Positions 1 to 12,380 of a stretch of DNA of 64,000 bases are shown in pieces. The stretch covers positions 18,972,501 to 19,036,500 of the forward strand of contig CM048553.1 of NCBI GenBank assembly GCA_026413225.1. Direction: 5' to 3'. This DNA comes from Otis tarda (lineage: Eukaryota > Chordata > Aves > Otidiformes > Otididae). The notes under the pieces are model-generated. The model did not search any database. It was not told the origin of the DNA and worked only from the letters and a program-made list of their open reading frames with translations. The position numbers and the translations under genes are program-made. How positions within the stretch are numbered: the stretch's first letter is position 1; every line of letters starts with the position of its first letter.

Positions 1-2716
1 GAGGCTAAAGAATCCGCTACAGACGGGCAAAGCAAAAACATGTTAAATACAAGAATTTGGTTTATATGAAATATCAGAGTAGTCACAATCTAGCTATATA
101 AAGTTATCTAGGATTTAGAAAATACAGTTTCCTTCCCTTCCCAAGGGAGCTAGTTCTCTATTTTTTGCATTAAAGTCTCCCATCATTGGAACACATACTA
201 TAAAATACAATGTTTGTTCAACATCGATGAGCCAATTTTATCCTGCACAGATGTTTTATTATTCAGGATGGGAAGCAATTCACATTTCTGCTTACTAGTG
301 CTCTAGAAAGGACTGCTCCATCAACATTTTATACCACTTTTTCTTTTAAACAGACTTTGAAATTGCTAAAACCAGTATCTCACTGCACAGTTGTCAAGTG
401 GAATTGTATACTAACAGTGTCGACTGTCTAAATGGCTATATTTAATAAGGATTGGGGTGAAATGAAGAACAAAACAGAGGTCAGCAGAAGTGTTTCTAGA
501 TGTTGCTGGCCCATTTAAACCCAAGCATATTTACAAAAAGGAGAAATATTCTGTAGCATATTCTGGTAGATTGTCTAATTTTCAAGTAAGCAGGGACTGT
601 ATTGACTTATTAGACCCTGTCATGCTCGATTTCAAAAGCAGGTGCAAAAGCAAAATATTCTATTATACAGGACTATTCTATTATACAGCAGTCTTGGATA
701 ATAGCCAAGCCAACTGTATACTACAGTTACAATACTGTAGTATAATGGGGGCAGCATCACACCTTGTGTCCCTTACCTGCTACAGTTTAATTTTGTGGCT
801 GAGTCATGCTGGAAGGACAGGATTTAGGGATGCAGACGCTGGAGTTACAACTATAGAGCATGGATAGGGATCCTTGCAGACGGCTGGTTGCGTGGCTGCC
901 CCACTGCCCTGTCCCCATCTCCTGAGTGATCAGAAGGGCATCTATTGCACAACCCGAATGCTGATGTCCTTACTCACATGCTGGATATGGGTATGGCTGT
1001 GTGACAAAGTTGATGTTTCTGTCACTACGTGACAGACGCTGATCTGGTCTTTTGACAGGAAACTACATGTGCCCTCCCCACTCTTAGACGTGCAGCTGCT
1101 ATATGTAATTTTGCCATTTCAGGTATATGCGTTCAGTCATACGACAAGGTAGCGAGAAGTGTTTGGGAACAACAGTGGCAGGAAGCAGCTGCTGGTCAGA
1201 TGCACCATGCTATTCTAGTGGGCATGACTTCCACACCAAGGAATCCCCACTTTCATTTTGTGTATGGCTGTTTAGGGCTCTTGAAAGGGACCTCTGGGGG
1301 GTCATCTTGTCCAAACTCCCACTCAATACAGGGCCCGCTTAGATCAGGATCTCCAACTCGGTGCCCCCCCCCCCCAGCACTTATCTGAATTATTACAAAG
1401 ACAGGGAAAGTGGAAAGGTCAAACAGCAATACAATATAAAGAGGAAAACAAGGCAACGTGTGTGCAGATTTTGATAGTTTCATAGGTGCTTTGTATGATT
1501 TGTATTTCCCCGGTGCATGTGGGAAATATCATAAATTCTCAGTGTATAATGACACTGAAATAAGGAAAAGTCTAAGAGCATTTTGCAGCTGTTTTGAAAA
1601 AAAAGATGGACTTTTCAATAAGTTGTCTGAAACTGATAAATTACAACTTATTTCTTCACAGCCCTAAGTATCACTCTCCCTATCCAGGGAGAAGGGAAGG
1701 GAAGAGTTGGAAGCGGACCAGAGAGTGGCTTGGGAGCAAAGCTCCAGCACCAGGACTTCAGCTCCCTCACTCTTGCATATGCTTGATAGTTTCCAGGTCA
1801 GGGTTGATTTCTGTTGATTCGGAGAACATACCGCAATTCCAGATAAACAGGAATCCTGAACGTGAACTAACAGCTCCAACAGAAAGGGTAGTTAAGAGCA
1901 TAACAGATTTGCTAATAAACGTGTGTGGTTTACTACCTGCTGGAGCACAGATCTCCCTGTGGGAACAGCATTACCAGGAAGTAGGGAACTGCCTTTATTT
2001 GCATCCAGTGCATGACAAAGGGTGAAGAGGAGGCATATAAACACACGCATCCTGCAGACATCTCCAGCAGCAGCCCATACACAAAGAGCTCCAATCACAT
2101 AGAGATCTTCTTTCACAACAGCCTTAACTCCATCTTCTAAACACTTAACAGCTCTCCAAGTGGGAAGCCAAAATAAGACCAGCTCTTATTGGCTTTATAA
2201 TTGATGCTTGCTCAGAACAGTTTAGGCACACACTAATAATTAGAAAGAGATCAATACAGCCTAATCAGGGAAAGTGTTATCTTGCTGACTGCTAAATTCC
2301 TCAGTGTCAATACATCCATAGTATCCTACTGACAGAAGAACCTTACAGAAAAGTTCAGAACAGTAATGAAATATTTAGCCTTCTACAGCAATTTGGATAC
2401 ACCTGGGGTTATATACAGATATATACTATAGAGGGGATGAGTGACTGGAAAATTCACCATATGCAGAGACTCTGTATCTGATTTAAACTATCCAGCACAG
2501 ATGTGAAATTCATTCCAAAGAACACCTCAACCTGTCAGAAATTCCTCTCTTGACAATGATGCGATCCACTCCCACATCCTGAACTTAAACTTCAGTTCTG
2601 ACACTACAGCTATGGGAATTTAAGTAAATTTAACATTTCCATAAGTTGGAATGGTAGCAATGTTAGAGCTATTAATATACTTGAATAATCTGTAAATTGA
2701 AAGTGAATTATCTTAC
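1..2716 (-). other. KIAA1217: KIAA1217 intron downstream of exon F (partial)
   Basis: This is AT-rich intron sequence. I found no reading frame with family-like content on the minus strand and no clear mobile element. A C12 run lies at 1364-1375. A cluster of short, unrelated open frames around 1100-2100 has no recognisable protein content. The next coding exon is expected at lower coordinates, beyond the window edge. Confidence 0.75.
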
Positions 2717-2769
2717 CTGCAGTGTCAATGCTGCTCTTGCTGGATACAATTTTCAACATCATCTTCTCA
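2717..2769 (-). CDS. KIAA1217: KIAA1217 (SKT) internal exon F, small exon
   Basis: This is a 53-nt exon entering in phase 2 and leaving in phase 1, between an ATTACTTAG acceptor and a GTAAGA donor. It encodes SEKMMLKIVSSKSSIDTA plus the first base of a Gly codon. The split Ser joins to KDAS of exon E, giving the SSEKMM motif known from human KIAA1217. After that motif the sequence differs from the human form as I remember it. This is too short for a confident call alone, but the splice sites, phase and SSEKMM junction together are good support. I did not find the next exon downstream (coordinates 1-2716), so it probably lies outside the window. Confidence 0.87.
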
Positions 2770-3195
2770 CTAAGTAATAAAAAGAAAAATCATAATTTTA
2801 ACTTACTAACAATAAACTGTAGTGAAGTTTATAATCAGCAAATCAGATGGCCTTGTCTAGCATATATCTTTTTAATTTAAATCACCAGTAGCTTGTCAGT
2901 TGTTTCTTTTAAAATCAGCTTTTAATACAAGTTAAGCAAGGAATGGAGTATAAGCAGTAGAAAGCATAGAGATGTAGCTACATTAATTCTTTTTAACATG
3001 AAGAGTAATGCAGTTAATCTCCATCTATCATTTGGCATATTCTTCCTCTCTGCCTAGCATTCTCATGGGGATGATAAAAATATTTAAAAATGATTGAGCA
3101 TTCAGGGTTTTTTATTATTACAGTCAAATAATATTTTTGTTGATTGATTACTAAAATCATTACAGAGAAACAGATTTAATGAATTCTTTTTTTAC
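2770..3195 (-). other. KIAA1217: KIAA1217 intron between exons E and F
   Basis: This short intron of 426 bp has a GTAAAA 5' end and a TTAG 3' end. It is strongly AT-rich, with several T-rich runs. I see no repeat or secondary gene in it. Confidence 0.85.
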
Positions 3196-3300
3196 CTAGA
3201 AGCATCTTTGCTATTACTTGTATTTGGCCCTTTAAAAAGCGCAGACTGAACAAGACCAGTTAAACTGGCAATCTGTTTCTCCATGGCTTGTATCCTCTCT
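3196..3300 (-). CDS. KIAA1217: KIAA1217 (SKT) internal exon E, start of helical region
   Basis: This is a 105-nt exon with symmetric phases (2 in, 2 out), so its loss would keep the reading frame. The acceptor is TCTTACAG and the donor GTAAAA, the weakest-looking donor of the six. It encodes ERIQAMEKQIASLTGLVQS and then ALFKGPNTSNSKDAS. The heptad-like spacing of Ile, Met, Ile, Leu and Val suggests the beginning of an amphipathic helix or coiled coil, as in human KIAA1217 after the long linker. The split Arg joins exon D (KETR) to ERIQ correctly. An antisense CR1 element lies about 0.6 kb upstream in the preceding intron. Confidence 0.95.
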
Positions 3301-3905
3301 CTGTAAGACAAGAGAACCGTTTGTTAAAGCCAGATATATTTGCTTTCAGACTTGTTTTTCTAGGTGAATGATTACCACAGGATTGGAAAGACACTACAGA
3401 GTTCGTGCAAAGGCTCACGGGTACCAGTTTGCATATACCTTGTTGCAGCAGCTTACCGCATCTTGGTTTGGACAGCTTTTGCATGGTAACAGACATTAAA
3501 AAAAAAAAAAGACATCTGCTTGGTTAAAAAAGATCAAAACAACCAACTACCCAGATAATAAACTTCTAATAACCACACGAGACAGGCACCTAAAATAACC
3601 AGTTAATGCCTTTTGGAACCAGTGAAAAGAATTTTTTTCAGCATTATATATACTTTATCTTTTACCTACACTGGACTAATAGTTTTGCCTGTATATAAAG
3701 TTTCAGGATTAAAGACTTTACACTACTTCTTGTTACTATTTTTACTTTCCCCAAACCCAGGATTTTTGTCTGCGAAGCATTTAATCTGCCCAAGCTGACT
3801 ACTTCCCAGCCCAAATCCTTTGCACCTGACATCGCAACTGTCTGCTTTGAAAGGACAGCAATGTGACAAACAGGCACAGGATGCCAAATGCAGACTGTAC
3901 AGCAA

Positions 3906-4828
3906 CATTAGAGTGCACCCTCAGCAAGTTCGCCGATGACACCAAGCTGTGTGGTGCCGTCGACTCGCTGGAAGGGAGGGATGCCATCCAGAGGGACCTT
4001 GACAGGCTGGAGAGGTGGGCCCGTGCCAACCTCATGAAGTTCAACCAGGCCAAGTGCAAGGTCCTGCACCTGGGTCGTGGCAATCCCAGGCACAAATACA
4101 GGCTGGGCGGAGAATGGATTGAGAGCAGCCCTGAGGAGAAAGACTTGGGAGTGCTGGTAGACGAGAGGCTCAACATGAGCGGGCAATGCGCCCTTGCGGC
4201 CCAGAAGGCCAACCGCATCCTGGGCTGCATCAAGAGGAGCGTGGCCAGCAGGTCGAGGGAGGTGATTCTGCCCCTCTACTCTGCCCTGGTGAGACCCCAC
4301 CTGGAGTACTGTGTCCAGTTCTGGAGCCCCCAACACAAGAAGGACATGGACCAGTTGGAAAGGGTCCAGAGGAGGGCCACCAAGATGATCAGAGGGCTGG
4401 AGCACCTCTCCTATGAGGACAGGCTGAGAGAGTTGGGGCTGTTCAGCCTGGAGAAGAGGAGGCTCCGGGGAGACCTGATAGCGGTCTTCCAATACCTCAA
4501 GGGGGCCTACAGGAAAGATGGGGAGAAACTGTTCAGTAGGGCCTGTTGTGATAGGACAAGGGGTAATGGGTTTAAATTAGAAGGAGGTAGGTTTAGATTA
4601 GATATTAGAAAAAAATTTTTTACAATGAGAGTTGTAGAGCACTGGAACAGGTTGCCCAGAGAGGGGGTGGATGCCCCATCCCTGGAAGTGTTCAAGGCCA
4701 GGCTGGATGAGGCTCTGAGCAACCTGATCTAGTCGGGGATGTCCCTGCTCTTGCGGGGGGGTTGGACTAGATGACCTTTGAAGGTCCCTTCCAACTCTAA
4801 CCATTCTATGATTCTATGATTCTATTAT
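3906..4828 (+). mobile_element. CR1 LINE, 5'-truncated, with intact 3' reverse-transcriptase frame
   Basis: This is a 3' fragment of a CR1 non-LTR retrotransposon, the dominant LINE of birds. The open frame through it reads [14 protein letters not shown] near its start, which holds the FADD catalytic box of the reverse transcriptase. It continues through [53 protein letters not shown] and [20 protein letters not shown] to [17 protein letters not shown], and stops with TAG at 4730-4732. A short 3' UTR of about 95 nt follows. The element ends in imperfect copies of the 8-bp ATTCTATG repeat (4803-4826), the CR1 hallmark. The fingers and most of the palm domain are missing, as usual for 5' truncation, so it cannot move on its own. 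The frame has no break across about 275 codons, so this copy is fairly young. It is antisense to the host gene. Confidence 0.95.
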
Positions 4829-6890
4829 CGTAATACAGATTTGCTTTCATGCACATATCCTGAGAAATTCCTAAAAAGCAGAAGAAAAGAGACAAAGAAC
4901 CATAATAAGTATGGTCAGTGTTTTTCATGGGTAGCAAAGGCCACTAAGAAATTACTTTTTGGACAGGAAGGATAACATTTGTGTGTTTATTTTTTCACAT
5001 AAATCCATATATTAGTCAGGCACCAGGTGACTTCCTCGGTGGGCTCCAAAACAGCCTTCTGCCCACAAAGACACTTACTTTCACATGCCAGTACGTCAAT
5101 GACACACCACAACACAGACACACATCAACATGGCACCTCAGACAGGACCTTCTGAAAATGCATCCCTGTATGCCAGCAGTTAAGTGACAGGGGAGACACG
5201 CAACACCAGATGCTAACAGCAGATTGTGATTTTAGGAGATGACTTGGCACAAAACTTCTCAAAAAGCAAGTTACCAAGACCAGCAGTGATGACTGAGGAA
5301 AGAAGATGGGACAAACACATGCAGCCCCAGACTCAGCCTGCTGTATGGGCCATCCATCACCGTGCGGCATCCTGGGCATGTGGGAGCTGCCAAGCTCCTG
5401 CCACCCCCAGCTCCAGTTGCCATTTGGTGGCCAAAGCAATAATGCCAATTGATAAGGACCATATAAACTCAAATGTAGGTATCAATACCACGCAAAAGCA
5501 AGCTGACACGATACAAAGCAAGTAACCAGCCCAGTTTGCAGCCAGATTATCCAGACTAATTATTTCGTTCACACTCAGGGAATGAAATAGAGGTTTGCTG
5601 GGATAGCACGCAGATACCACAGCCAGGAGAGACTCCAATACACCCAGACATTGAGAATACAGGGCACCAAAACAAGTTATGAGATGCTAACAGACACAAG
5701 GAGGGAAGAAGAGAGCACTCCGTCAGTCCCCAGCCAGCAGATGTGTTCTTACTGCGATTTAATACAACGTGCACATCTTACTTTTCTGTCTTCATGTTGA
5801 AAGGTATTTCGAATGGTGATGAGAAGACTAGTGAATGTGACCTAATTCATTTCAAACCAAGAAATACGTTACAGAATTTCCACTATTATAAGTTTTAAAA
5901 TAAGAAACTGGTTCAGGCTACAGTAACCTTTGGAACAGAAACAAGTCCTAAAAGCCTGGGATAAATATATTCTAACAAATTTTAATGCAGCATTTTTGAC
6001 ACTTAATAATGAAAACATTTTTTTTTCCCAGATAATCATCACAAACCCTTCCTGGAACTAAACTCAATTGGAAGTCTATCTGTTTTACCAATTCATAAAT
6101 ATGACATTTTTTCCATCCCACATTCAATAATAATTTACTGCTTCAAAAGAGATTATGGTAACACAAAGCTGATCTTGTCCTTTGCCATGAAATCTAGGAA
6201 AATATGTTGTTACGAGGGAGAGGGATGTTCCAGAGATAGGGTATGATGAAAACCGAACGAAATACTGGAATCAATTGCACAGAGCACATTGTTTTTCATA
6301 TGGTAAAAGCATTAAGAATGCGAAGAATCTACATGTGCTCTGGAGTTACTCTGTTAAAGACAAGGCAAGATTTTTCCTGTAATCATTTCACTGTAATACC
6401 CAGAGTCGTTATGGCCATCAGCACCAAACATTTCAAAAACAGGTGTCTGAAAGGAGGCGCCTTTTAGGCATTAAGTAAAAGGACCTGACTTTCGGAGACC
6501 TAGCGGTCTGACTGAAGGCTGTGTGAAGCATGCTTCAGCGCGGGCAGGGAGGGATGCGGCTGGCCCAGCGGCAGGGCCATGCCCTGGGCTGATGTGGCTG
6601 GAGGGCCAGTGACCCAGTCCTGCCGACTGCTGCACGGCCCACAAGAGCAAGGATGGTCTCCTCAGTTGCCCCCTTCCCCTCCAGCTTCCAGGGCTGGAGC
6701 AACCTCAGCTCCAGAGGGAGTAAATGAATGCTTGCCTCTGCCAGGCCAGAGTCTATCCGGGATGTCGGCCCTGTCATGACAGTTGTACATTTTTGGTTCT
6801 CAACATTATATTCTCTACCTCCTGCTATGCTCCCTGTTGTGGAGAGGGAAGGTTTGGGGAACAGCCTGCTTCGCCACCCCTTCCTGCACT

Positions 6891-6965
6891 GGGCAGGCCA
6901 GGGTCCCATGGACGGAGCAGGCCGGGGCACCGTGGAAAGGGCAGGCCGGGATGCGGAGCCCTGGC
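6891..6965. repeat. Short GC-rich tandem repeat, about three units
   Basis: The motif GCAGGCCGGG (once GCAGGCCAGG) recurs at about 24-bp spacing, each followed by a Pro/Gly-codon-like GC-rich spacer. It lies within a GC-rich patch (about 6530-7060) of an otherwise AT-rich intron. It is the likely cause of several overlapping but unrelated open frames there. Confidence 0.6.
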
Positions 6966-8572
6966 AGAGAGGGCCAGGCAGAACAAAACACAGAGATGCC
7001 TCTTTGGCGGTGGCGGTAGCTCGAGAAGGACAAACCCCGTCTCCGTTCCCAGATTAATTTCCCACATAAAACTGCATCTCTCCACCACCCAGGAAAAGCA
7101 GGGAGGGTCTTTCTACAGCAGTTGAGAAAGAAATGGCTATTTTATCAGCCTGAGCACAGAAGGGCATTGTTTTGCATTGTTTTCCTGTGAATGCTGGGAG
7201 AGTCAGAGGTGGTAGCACAGTGGGGCAGGAAAGGAGGGAACAAGGTCAGAAGCAACTCCCAGCTCTAACAGGCCTCTCAGTCAGACTTGGCTTTGGCTTG
7301 TCAGAGACCTCAGCCAGCAAAAAGGGCATGAGCTGCTTACCAGCTCTGTTCTCCCGGCAGCCTGATCCACAGTCCTGGTCCTAGCGACATCCAGGCACTG
7401 CTCTGCCTGGATGGCTGATGCTCTGCCTCAGCATCTCGCTCTCCAGATTCAGCAGAGGCAAAACAAGTCCTTGTTTCTCATAGATCTGTGCACTGAGACA
7501 TCAGATTTCATCACTAGATTTCTTCCTTACAGCTTCATGGAGGTTTCATGTCATTCCCTCTACTGCAACTAACTGGAAGTAATCCTAAGCAGGGTACAAC
7601 GTATTGCTGAATTGGTACCCACTTCTCATTGTAACGCTATTTAAGCATGACTTGCACATTCCTTCCCTTTCCTGGAGATATCTTCAATATTCACATCACT
7701 GAGAAGATACTTCATAGAGACACAAACTAGAACCAGGCTGTGGAACTGTTTATTCACGTTCCTGTCTGACCCTAGGCTGTGCAGCGCATCATCCATAACA
7801 GACATACTCAAATACCACATCTGACACCATGAACTAGATGGCACACTATCTTGGAGAAAGGTTTTCAGTGACTTCATATTTTATAGTTAAACTCTGAGCG
7901 AAGTCTGCATAGTAATCAAAAAAAGGGTCAGAGACAGGGAAAACTAAATTTCTTTCTATATTACCCTATGAGAGAAACATTTTGTAAGAAATCTTTTTCA
8001 TCTTACTGGGCAAAAAAAGGAAATGGGAGTAGGTTGTCTTTCCCAATGGCTTCCCTAGAATCCAGTGAAAGTGGCACAGTCAGACTTTACCCCAAAGTCT
8101 CCCCAAAAGAGCAGAGTGGATATCCTGTAAGGGTGTGAAGCAAAGAGCAGCAGAACTCTTCTGTACTTTGTTCTCCTCCCAAGGGAAAGATACACATAGG
8201 TGAATATTTCAATCTTCTAAGAATAAGGTTGAACACAGACTTCCTACAGCTTGAAGCTAAAGGGAAAAAGGAAGGTCTGAAGCACTGCCAGCTGTGATAC
8301 TATTCAACTTATCCAAGATTCTGAATTCCGTCTTCCCACAAGTAGTTCCTCCAATAGAAGGAAGCTAAAGTACAGTTTACCTTTCCTCCATCCTCTGTTG
8401 GTCACCTGCATGCATCTTTTTTCTGTGTGGTTATTCAACATCTTTCAGACATGAAGACGCAATTTTAGCCCTGTGGAAAGTGTCTGACAGGGTATATCTG
8501 CAAAGTCCACCTCTCTTATACAGTTCTCAGTGCACTGTTGATGCAGTCTCCCACTGTCCATGGCTTTACAGA

Positions 8573-8610
8573 TGTCGTGGTTTTGTTAGTGAGGGGGGGC
8601 CTAAGGTGGT
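8573..8610 (+). mobile_element. Short fragment matching the 5' end of the solo LTR family
   Basis: Thirty-eight bases from TGTCGTGGTTTTGTTAGTG through GAGGGGGGGCCTAAGGTGGT match 44911-44949 apart from a few differences. The first bases are at the LTR terminus, as in an insertion. Similarity is lost at once after 8610. It could be a truncated LTR, or the end of a related family with a different body. Confidence 0.65.
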
Positions 8611-11600
8611 GGGGCATAATAATTTTTTCTTAGTGCATAGAGAGTCCATTCATACTTTAACATATCAAACAATAAAGTGGTTTTGTGATGGGAACAATAT
8701 CCAATGACCTACATGTAGCCATTACACTTTAGTCTTGAACTGCAAGCCATGAGCTGTGAATGTGATCACATTTTTTGCTCATCATTTTTTCTCACTAACG
8801 TGGCATAAAAAGAAGAGGACAAAAGTTGTGTTCAGGCAGAAGAGAACCACAGCACACTCCTGAAAGGCTTTTGGAGGAAAACTGTTGTATAGAGCTATCT
8901 TGCTATTCTAAGGATTAGATTCTAGTGAGAAGTAGCATTTATCTTTTATCTATATATATATACTCAGCACTATCAAATAACCTAGAATTTTGCAACAGAA
9001 CATGTGTTTTAAATGCAAAGAATGTAAGTTAAACGGCATTTAATTTAATGCACCTTTTTGTAAACAGCTTATTTTCCAATTTATCAGCACTTAAACATCT
9101 ACTTTGCCTGTAGTAACTTCCAGAACTGTCCACCAGAAGCGACACAAAAAGGTCATTCAATAATATGATAGCAACTCACTGTTTAAACAACTCATGCTCA
9201 CTCACAAAAATTTACTCATTCTTCCTGTAAACTTCAGATTTAAGGGATGATGATCCCTCAAAGATGAACCGTTGCAACCTGTTACAACTTCTAATATTTT
9301 TGTGCATATGAATACTAATATATTTTTTTTAAATCTCCATTAACTTGTTTCCTCTCACTGTTATGCAAGAGCTTCATATGGAACTCTTCTGGTAAATTAA
9401 TTACCATGAGAATTTATTCAATGCTTTATACTGCAGAAGTAGCTACCTTGAAAATACCTGAGGTAAAACATACAAGAAAGAATTACATGAAGTAATTAAA
9501 TCCCCCTCAACTCTGGCTTAAATAACTGGCTTGACACGACTGGCTTCCACCATGCAAAACTAAAACGGTAAACTCCAAAAGAAGAGATGGAAAATACCGG
9601 TTTTCGTCCTTTGTAGACCCAAATCTGCTGCGGTTAACATTCCAAAGGTAACGGGACCCATTTTCTTCAACTAAACCAGGATACAGGTAATGAGAGGTCT
9701 GATCTGCTGTAAGTACTCAATGTATTCTGATAAAGTACATACATATCCCTCTTCAGCCCCCGACTGGAAAAACTGAAGGAGAATTAACAGAGGAAAAGAG
9801 ATTCAGTTTAACTTCTGGCATTGTCACTATCCCTTTTAATCTTTTCTCCGACTTATACTGAAACTACGCATTGTCCTGAGGTTGCAACAGAGCTACTTCA
9901 AGGTAATTTCCACAATGAGAGATGGCACAAGAGATGTTTTCTTTGTTGTCAGCACACTCCATTAGGGACTGAAGGAACAACAGTGCTGAGGTGATGGGTT
10001 TGATGCTTGCAGGGTCCTCAACCCACTCCTGGAAGAGCCGGGATGGGGAGTCTCTCTTGTCACAGTGCACAAATGCAAGACCTCTCTCCTCAGTATCCCC
10101 AAGGCTAACAGATACTCAATCTGCCCTTTTGCTGCTACCCCACACCTGACACCGTCTGCACGCAGGCTGACCAAACACACCACCATTCGCTGTCTATGGC
10201 CTGGCTTTTAGGCTCTTTGCACAGTCACCAGTAACTGGAAAATGGGCATGACAGAGCAGCATACACCTCATTTTCACCATGCCTAGAAGAGGATGAATTC
10301 AGCCCCATCTCTCCAATTCCAAAATATTCTTACTCAGAGAAGCAAGCCCAACTGTACTGCTTACGGTTAAGTCCTACAGAAGAAGGTACAGGATACTTTT
10401 CTGCCATTATATTTATCACCCCTCAGGTTTTCCTAACAACCTTGTAACAATTCAGCCCCTGCTGAAACAGGAAAAGTGCATGTCTGCCTGGATTTCCCTA
10501 GTGTTCCTTGTTTAATTTAGTACAATCTCAACAGTGTTTGCTTTCAAAGTTTATGAAATTACTATAAAGCTAAAATAAGGCTTAGAGCATTTTGTAGCTG
10601 TAGAACTAAAACTAATTCTTAATATTGTAATGGTTAGAAAACACATCAATGTGCATTAATTGCTTTTGGTATTTACAATTATTTTTTAAGAAGTCACACT
10701 TTATCAAGGTTAAAAAACCCACAACCCATAAGGGCAGCTCTCAGAGTGACTTTTTCAGTGTCATAAAATTAATGCTGAATTTTAAGCTCATGTATTTATT
10801 TGGAAGTGTAATTATGCAAATGCTGTTTTCATCACTGTAAATATATTCTGGGACCAGGACTAAAACTCTTGGTGCAAGGCACCCCTTAAGGAGCTGGAGA
10901 ACTATCTGTACAGTTGCCCTTTATACATTCAAAAACACACAGCCTCGTGCATGTCTGTGTAGCTGAGTAAACAGACAAGATGCCCAGAGGGGAGAGAGAA
11001 AGTTCCACAGACTGGAAAGTTGCGCAGTAAGAGTGTCTTCCCTTATTTTCAACCCCCTAATATGAACCCTGTAAATTTTTTTTATCTGAAAACTCTCTCT
11101 TGGATTAGGATTGGCAAATACAGTTCAAATTATTTCCTAGTTGTAATAATGGAATCTTGAAATGAAGTTTCAGGTACCTGCATCTTTTTCTTGGACATAA
11201 ATAGATACAAATCAGGTTTCACTGACCCTAGATTGTAACATGCCCTAACTCGTACCCTTGTGTCAACATAACTACCAAGCTATGAGCCTCTAATTTTTGT
11301 GGATGGCTGATTTTCTTCTGTCCTCCATTTCTTACCACCAATGGATCTCATAACACATTCTTTTTTCTGACCAAGCATGGTCAGAGGCAGCTAATTCTTG
11401 AGCACATTGCTCACGTGGAAGGGAAGTTTTGGGGCTATACAAAGCTCCACATCTCCCATGGCTAAGGCAGCTAGCAGTCACCTTTGGCCTCTGTGAGCTC
11501 AGCATTTTCCAGCTATTCATCTTCACTACCCTAAAGAGCTCCATAAAAGTTAGCAGCACAAACAATACGCTACAGATTAGCACAACTCATACAAATACAC

Positions 11601-12380
11601 AGCAAATGACTGGCAGTGTAATGATTTTTCTCTCCTAGGGCAGGCCCTATGGCAGGAGAATCCTTCACAGACCTTTGAGTAAATCTGGTCCTTAAAAAGA
11701 CAGGAGAGATCATTGTCATCATTGTCAGCTCACAAAAGTTAACAACAGTCAGGTCATCAGCTATTTGTGATGCTAGAAAAATCATTGGGAACAGCATTCT
11801 TGTTTCAATTTCTTCTCTGGGACAGACTTGCTCTTCTCAGCAGTTTCCCCTCGAGGAACATTATTATAAACAACTGCCCTATTTTTATGCAAATTCATGT
11901 TTTACTGGAGATAAGACAGCAATGACAAATTCTTCCCATTTCCTAACCCTAGATGAGAAAAACTCCACTCCATAAAGAACCAAAATTGTAATATCAGAGT
12001 GTCATTCTTAACGGGGGTGAAATATATTCCCTTATTAGCAGGAACAGAACACCATTTGTTCTTGTAACACGATCTGGTTGTCTGGAAAGAAAAATCCCAG
12101 TTAATCATTTTATTTTATTATATTTTTTCCAATGACTGAAATTTACACAAATGAAAATAACCAGGGATTCATCATGGCTTGACAATGCCTTTGGATTAAT
12201 AATGGGTGGTGTCGCACCTCCTCTAAATTACTAACTACCTTGACAGACAGCTAATAAACACTGCAGCCCAGTGCAGCAGCCTCCTACACATTACATCGTC
12301 CCCTGCGTGTTAAATGACACAAGATGCGCAGATTAGGAACATTTCTCACTTGCATAAATTAAGCCCCGGCTCTGCTTTAC

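Larger units (their letters stand above)
3301..12380 (-). other. KIAA1217: KIAA1217 intron between exons D and E
   Basis: This 9.1-kb intron contains the young CR1 element (3906-4828), a GC-rich patch with short tandem repeats (about 6530-7060) and an LTR-end fragment (8573-8610). The remainder (4830-6500, 7060-8570 and 8611-12380) is ordinary AT-rich intron in which I could name nothing. Confidence 0.85.

Noticed and set aside
3908-4492. 194-codon minus-strand open frame
   Set aside because: It is the antisense shadow of the CR1 reverse-transcriptase frame.
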